From: Cryptomeria japonica
Lineage: Eukaryota > Streptophyta > Pinopsida > Cupressales > Cupressaceae
Assembly: GCF_030272615.1 (NCBI RefSeq)
Contig: NC_081406.1
Coordinates: 219,116,997-219,180,996, forward strand
Direction of reading: 5' to 3'
DNA length: 64,000 nt
Positions 59,986 through 64,000 of the stretch are shown here, one piece after another (the first letter of the stretch is position 1; each line of letters starts with the position of its first letter). The notes beneath the pieces were generated by a model. That model was not told the origin of the DNA, did not search any database, and worked only from the letters and a program-made list of their open reading frames with translations. The position numbers and the translations under genes are program-made.

Positions 59986-61872
59986 CACTACCGTAGATTA
60001 CGCGTAGAATATTTTCAGATGTAGGATGTTGAGGGGATCATTAAGGGGCTCCCCTTCTAGATTGGATAACTGATAGGCCCCTAAGACATACTTTGTTGTT
60101 ACTACATATGGGTCTAACCAGTTAGCTTTAAACTTTCGTTTCTTTTCTTTGTCCTATTGCTTCTTTGGATTCTCTCTAAGGACTGAATCACTTACCTCAA
60201 GCTCACAAGGGTGGACTCTCTTTTGATATTGGCTTTTGAGTATAGATTTATAACATTGTTCATCAAGAAGATCTAATTGAGCAAGCCTTGTCACCCTATA
60301 GTCTTCAACAGAAATAAACTCTTTCAAGGATATGCACAATGATGGTAGCTCAATCTCAATTGGTAAGACCACTTTTGTACCATAAACAAGAGAGTAAGGA
60401 GTGCCTCCAATGAGATTTCCAATGATAGTGTGATAAGCCCAAAGGGCGGGGTTGAGATGGAGGTGCTAGGCATGACCAATTTCATTGACATCCTTCTTGA
60501 GGATGCGTAGCAAATTTTTATTGGTTGCCTCGGCCTAGTCGTTACCTTGGGGATAATATGGGGTAGATCAACGATGCTAGATATATTAAAATGTTGAACA
60601 AAGATCAGGTATGCGTTGGTTTTTAAAAGGGGTCTCATTATCAATAATGATGGTGGAGGGAACTCCATAATGGTAACTGATGTGATATAGGATAAATTTG
60701 GACACTTGTACAATGGTGGTAAGGGTGAGAAGGATAGCTTCAACCCACTTGGTGAAGTATTTAATATTCATAATAATAAACTTGTGTCCACCAAAAGGAG
60801 GATGGATCTTACCAACGAGGTCAAGGCCCCATGTAAAAAAAGCCCATCATGTTGTAATCAGTTGCAAATCCTATGCTAGAACATGGATTAGATCTTTGTG
60901 CCATTGACAGGGAACATATGTCTTGACGAATTCACAACAGTAATGTTCCATGGTGGGCAAGTAGTATCTCACTCTTAAGAATTGTTTGGAAAGAATGTAT
61001 CCACTTGTATGAGCACCACAAGTTTCAGCATACACTTCCTTCATCGCAAGATTAGCTTGATTTGAATCTAAACATCTAGCAAGGATGTCATAGTAGCAAT
61101 GACAATATAGGTTATCTCCTATGAGTGTGAATCAGGTGCAATGATGAATAAGGTTTTGATGCTCATTTTGGGATATGTTAAGTGGGAGGGTACAATCTTT
61201 AAGGTATGTGCAAATGTTAGGGTACCAGGGTGATTGAGGGCTAATGATGTTGTACACCATTTCTTTGTGCAATGTCTCAAATGCCAACTGGAGAAGTTCC
61301 TCAACCAAGAACTCATATTTAAGACTTTTGATTCTATTGTGAGAAGATAACCAATAGCGGCCATTGCATCAGTTACCTTATTTTGTGCCCCAGGGATCTG
61401 ATCGAGTATGATGCTCTGAAAGTACATCGACCATTGTTTTGCACAACAGGAGTTTATCATCTTTTATTTGGTACTCATCATTCACCTACCTGATAACTAG
61501 TTGTGAATCTTAATAAATGAGGTTTTTTGTGATATTCCATTGAATGGCTTTCTTGAAACTAGTGATGAGCCCTTCATATTCAGTAATATTATTGGAATAG
61601 GGAAAAGACAACTTGAATGAATTGGGAGTAAGATCCCCTTGAGGAGTAACAAATAAGAAACCTACCCCCAATCCTTTCCATGTATGAGAACCATCAAAGT
61701 AGAGCTTCCAAGGAGGTTGTGTTGTTATTGTGCAAACATATTCATTCAAAAAATTTGTAACCAATGAATAAGCATCATTTAGGTGTGTTTTGGTCAATTG
61801 GTCTACAATGACCTATCCTTTGATGGCCTTTTTGTCCATATACTGGATATCAAATTCACTAAGCAACATGAC
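59986..61872 (-). pseudogene. Tat2 pol relic: second RNase H and integrase
   Basis: Minus-strand fragments, from the right: MLLSEFDIQYMDKKAIKG, then TAG, then VIVDQLTKTHLND; the archaeal-type RNase H (KLYFDGSHTWKGLGVGFLF, FPYSNNITEYEGL); integrase pieces (YFTKWVEAI; YHYGVPSTIIIDNETPFKNQ; FDIVWAYHTII-like region) and a C-terminus (VLPIEIELPSLCISLKEF; ANWLDPYVVTTKYVLGAYQL; LNILHLKIFYA). The layout equals that of Tat1, but many stops and shifts make it older. At 61872/61873 it is cut by the chromovirus LTR, so RT and everything 5' must lie beyond the window. Confidence 0.85.
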
Positions 61873-63507
61873 TGGTGTAGGAGCACCTAGTTGAGCAAAA
61901 CTCTCCTTTTTGAGTATTTAATGCTTTCATTTTTGTAATGTCTTGTGTCAAGTTTATAATGTTGTTTTAGGTTGTTGTGTGTCTTGTCTAGTGGTTTTTA
62001 TCTTATTTTGGGCTCAATAGGTAATGAGGAGGTAGAGAAGAAGTTGGTCTTCTTTGAGGTTGGTGGGCTTTTGTTCTCAATGTGCTTCCCAAATCAATCC
62101 CTAGGCACAACTGGGATTCTTCTAAACCTTTCTCCTATCTCCTCCTCTCTATTCAACACTTCTTGCACCCTATTGTATTGTACATCACTTCTCCTTACCT
62201 TCCATGCTAAGGCATTCAAATCTGAAATGAGGTCATCTTGTGTATCACCAAAAATGAACAAGTTTGGTTGTCCAACTGGCTGAATCTCCTCTCTTCCAGG
62301 AATGGGAAACTATTGGAGAACCATGGTTTACTAATCTTGTTTTCATCTTTAAGGATTTCAATCATATTAATGTGTTGATTGAGCATCTGGACAGGTCTGC
62401 AAAGTTTGATGACTGTCCCTCACCCTTCAACAATGAAACAGTGACACACTATCTTACAGTCTGTTTACACCTTTTCTTCTTACATCCAACAAATTCATGA
62501 GAGAGACAAGGATAGTAAAGTGCAATAATAACTCTAGCCAACTTAATTCTCCTTCAACATTTCAAAGTACAGTGCTATGAACAACAAAGTACCATTCAAA
62601 CAACTTTAAGAATACCCAAGCCAAGTTGCTCACTTCACATAATTGCCATGGGCTTACAAACACTTGTGCATTGCTAGAAAAGGAAAATGGATGTATGATA
62701 CAGTATGTACAAAGGATCCAACAAATTTCCTCAAAGCCATGGATGAAGAGACTTTGAAGAAATTAGTTGGACCATGAATGACCTTCCATTGGAACCACAA
62801 AACAATGCCTTTCCCAAGAGCACTTCAAACAAAAATTGTTCCAAATCACTACTCAAACATCAAATGAGATCACACCAATTAAGAATGGGAGTAGTATGGA
62901 CTCATGAAGCCATGGTATAGACTGTACTTCTCAAAAGTGCAAGAAACTAGTTAAAACTCACAAAAACAAGAGCAAAACAAGTATTTCTTTTACTTTTACA
63001 ACATTAACTAGACATACAATGATGGGAACATGGTTTTTATACATGTGCCAACTTATTTAAGCCTTTTTATGGACAGGTACAGGTTGGAACTAACCAAAAC
63101 CACCAAAAATCACTTTTTTGCACTTTTTGACAACTTTTTGACAACTTTTGACAACTTTTGTTGCTCAAAAAGTTGCATTTTGACTCCTAGTGACTTGGCA
63201 CTCAAACCAATGACTCAACATCATTAGAAACACTAAATAAACATGCTCCAATTCCTTTCAAGGCTTTACAACATCAAAAATTCAAAAATGCTCATTTGGA
63301 CCCAAAATTGACAATGTTTGGTCCACTGAGCAAAAACCAAAAATCTTGGAAACTCTCAAACAAAAATGAGTTCCAAACCTTATTACACCACAAATAAAAC
63401 CTATTAAACCTAATAGAAGCATAAAATAAACACACATGCTTAATTTGCAACAAAATGCTATACCTGCTAGGATTTGAGCATTCAGGTGCTCAGGTGCTCC
63501 TGCACCA
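61873..63507 (-). repeat. 3' LTR of the chromovirus (1,635 bp)
   Basis: Its ends are imperfect inverted repeats of 15 bp: tggtgtaggagcacc at 61873 and ggtgctcctgcacca ending at 63507. Plus-strand frames inside (61972-62500) overlap and lack motifs. A short tandem tract lies at 63108-63175. Confidence 0.75.
63108..63175. repeat. short tandem ttttgacaac repeat in chromovirus LTR
   Basis: Three to four units of tttttgacaac / ttttgacaac follow one another with a period of about 11 bp, then decay to ttttgttgctc. Confidence 0.7.
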
Positions 63508-63519
63508 TACTCCCCTAAG
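63508..63519 (-). other. candidate polypurine tract of the chromovirus
   Basis: Minus strand ttaggggagta directly before the LTR start TGGTGCAGG. Purine-rich but short. Confidence 0.55.
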
Positions 63520-63529
63520 GACAAAGAAG

Positions 63530-64000
63530 TCATGTGACTCCTTTGGGCAGTAAAGAAAGAGGAATTCCAGATTTGAGAAAGTCACTTTCAGGTATCCATG
63601 TGGCTTCAGAAGCTGGTTTATCCTTCCACTTGATGAGATGCTCCATGTAGGTATGGTGTCTTGTCTTTTTGATGATTCTTGAATCTAGTACCTGCTGAGG
63701 AATGGGAGTAGAAGAAGAGGGGAGAGAAAGATCTGAAACTCTTTGTGAGTTTGATGGTAGCTCCCCTTTGAATGGCACCAAATCTACAACATTGAAAATA
63801 GGAGACATAGAAACTTCATTAGGCAAATCAACTTTGTAAGCATTATGGCCATATCTAGCCAAGATTTTGCATGGTCCTACTCTTCTCATTTGCAACTTAG
63901 TAGGAACTCCTTTCTATAACCATGACTTGTTGAGATGGACCATCACATAATCACCCACTGAAAATTGAACATCTCTTTTTGAAGCATCAACTCTCTCCTT
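63530..64000 (-). pseudogene. chromovirus integrase C-terminus with chromodomain (partial)
   Basis: The minus frame enters at the window edge with VQFSVGDYVMVHLNKSWL and a TAG at about 63914. It then reads KLQMRRVGPCKILARYGHNA, YKVDLPNEVSMSPIFNVVDL and VPFKGE. After a Ser/Pro linker comes the chromodomain: VLDSRIIKKTRHHTYMEHL, IKWKDKPASEATWIPESDF. The stop after PKGVT is at 63530. Chromodomains target insertion to marked chromatin; the aromatic positions (Tyr in HTYME, Trp in IKWK and TWIP) are partly preserved. Only this tail of pol is in the window. Because of the TAG I treat it as broken. Confidence 0.9.

Larger units (their letters stand above)
61873..64000 (-). mobile_element. chromovirus (Ty3/Gypsy), 3' end only
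   Basis: A minus-strand element enters from the right edge: integrase C-terminus and chromodomain (63530-64000), polypurine tract, then the 3' LTR ending at 61873 inside Tat2. The 5' part and the second target copy are outside the window, so the target duplication cannot be checked; the base pairs next to the visible end read catgac. Confidence 0.85.

Noticed and set aside
62264..62500. Plus ORF within the chromovirus LTR
   Set aside because: Lies wholly in the LTR, overlaps other frames and shows no domain.

Overview
The window looks like intergenic DNA from a large plant nuclear genome. It is AT-rich and almost wholly built of nested, decayed retrotransposons. Copia, Tat-type Gypsy, chromovirus and plant L1-type LINE sequences are all present. 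I found no convincing single-copy host gene, tRNA, rRNA or CRISPR array. A gymnosperm or another plant with abundant old LTR elements would fit, but the sequence does not identify the species.

Layout: 134-1528 is a 77-bp tandem array of about 19 monomers, running into a degenerate telomere-like CCCTA/AACCCTA stretch. 4560-7108 (minus) is the 3' half of a Copia element (here 'Copia C'). 7150-8306 (plus) is a poly(A)-tailed DUF4283/zinc-knuckle relic. 10350-15870 holds two LTRs of minus-strand elements, plus a decayed plant-mobile-domain (PMD-like) reading frame on the plus strand. 16839-33338 is a LINE (plus) bounded by an 18-bp near-perfect target duplication. The LINE is interrupted by a solo LTR at 19070-20516 (TSD gaaac) and by a Copia element at 25885-32684 ('Copia A', TSD cccca). 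34615-57276 is a complete-ended Tat-type Gypsy element on the minus strand ('Tat1', TSD gtagt). It carries an antisense PMD-like ORF. It is interrupted by a second Copia element of the same family as A (44785-50162, 'Copia B') and by a small Copia-type LTR plus primer-binding site (53117-53597). 57282-61872 is a second Tat-like relic (minus), cut at 61873 by a chromovirus whose 3' LTR and chromodomain lie at 61873-64000.

The most unusual structure is the LINE. With the two nested elements subtracted it is about 8.2 kb long. Between the ORF2 stop (24201) and the 3' tail (33338) it contains a third reading frame of about 500 codons: a globular N-terminal domain, a Pro/Lys-rich linker, an acidic segment and a predicted coiled coil. 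Copia A split this frame, but the frame resumes in register on the far side. The terminal target duplication places this extra ORF inside the LINE unit.

The second theme is the PMD-like ORF lying antisense to the pol genes between integrase and the 3' LTR. It is seen in Tat1 and again in the older relic at 13.7-15.9 kb.

All coding regions are broken. Many lesions look like C-to-T or G-to-A transitions, often in CHG contexts, as expected from deamination of methylated cytosines in silenced plant repeats. Relative order of events by nesting: LINE before the solo LTR and Copia A; Tat1 before Copia B and the small Copia LTR; Tat2 before the chromovirus.
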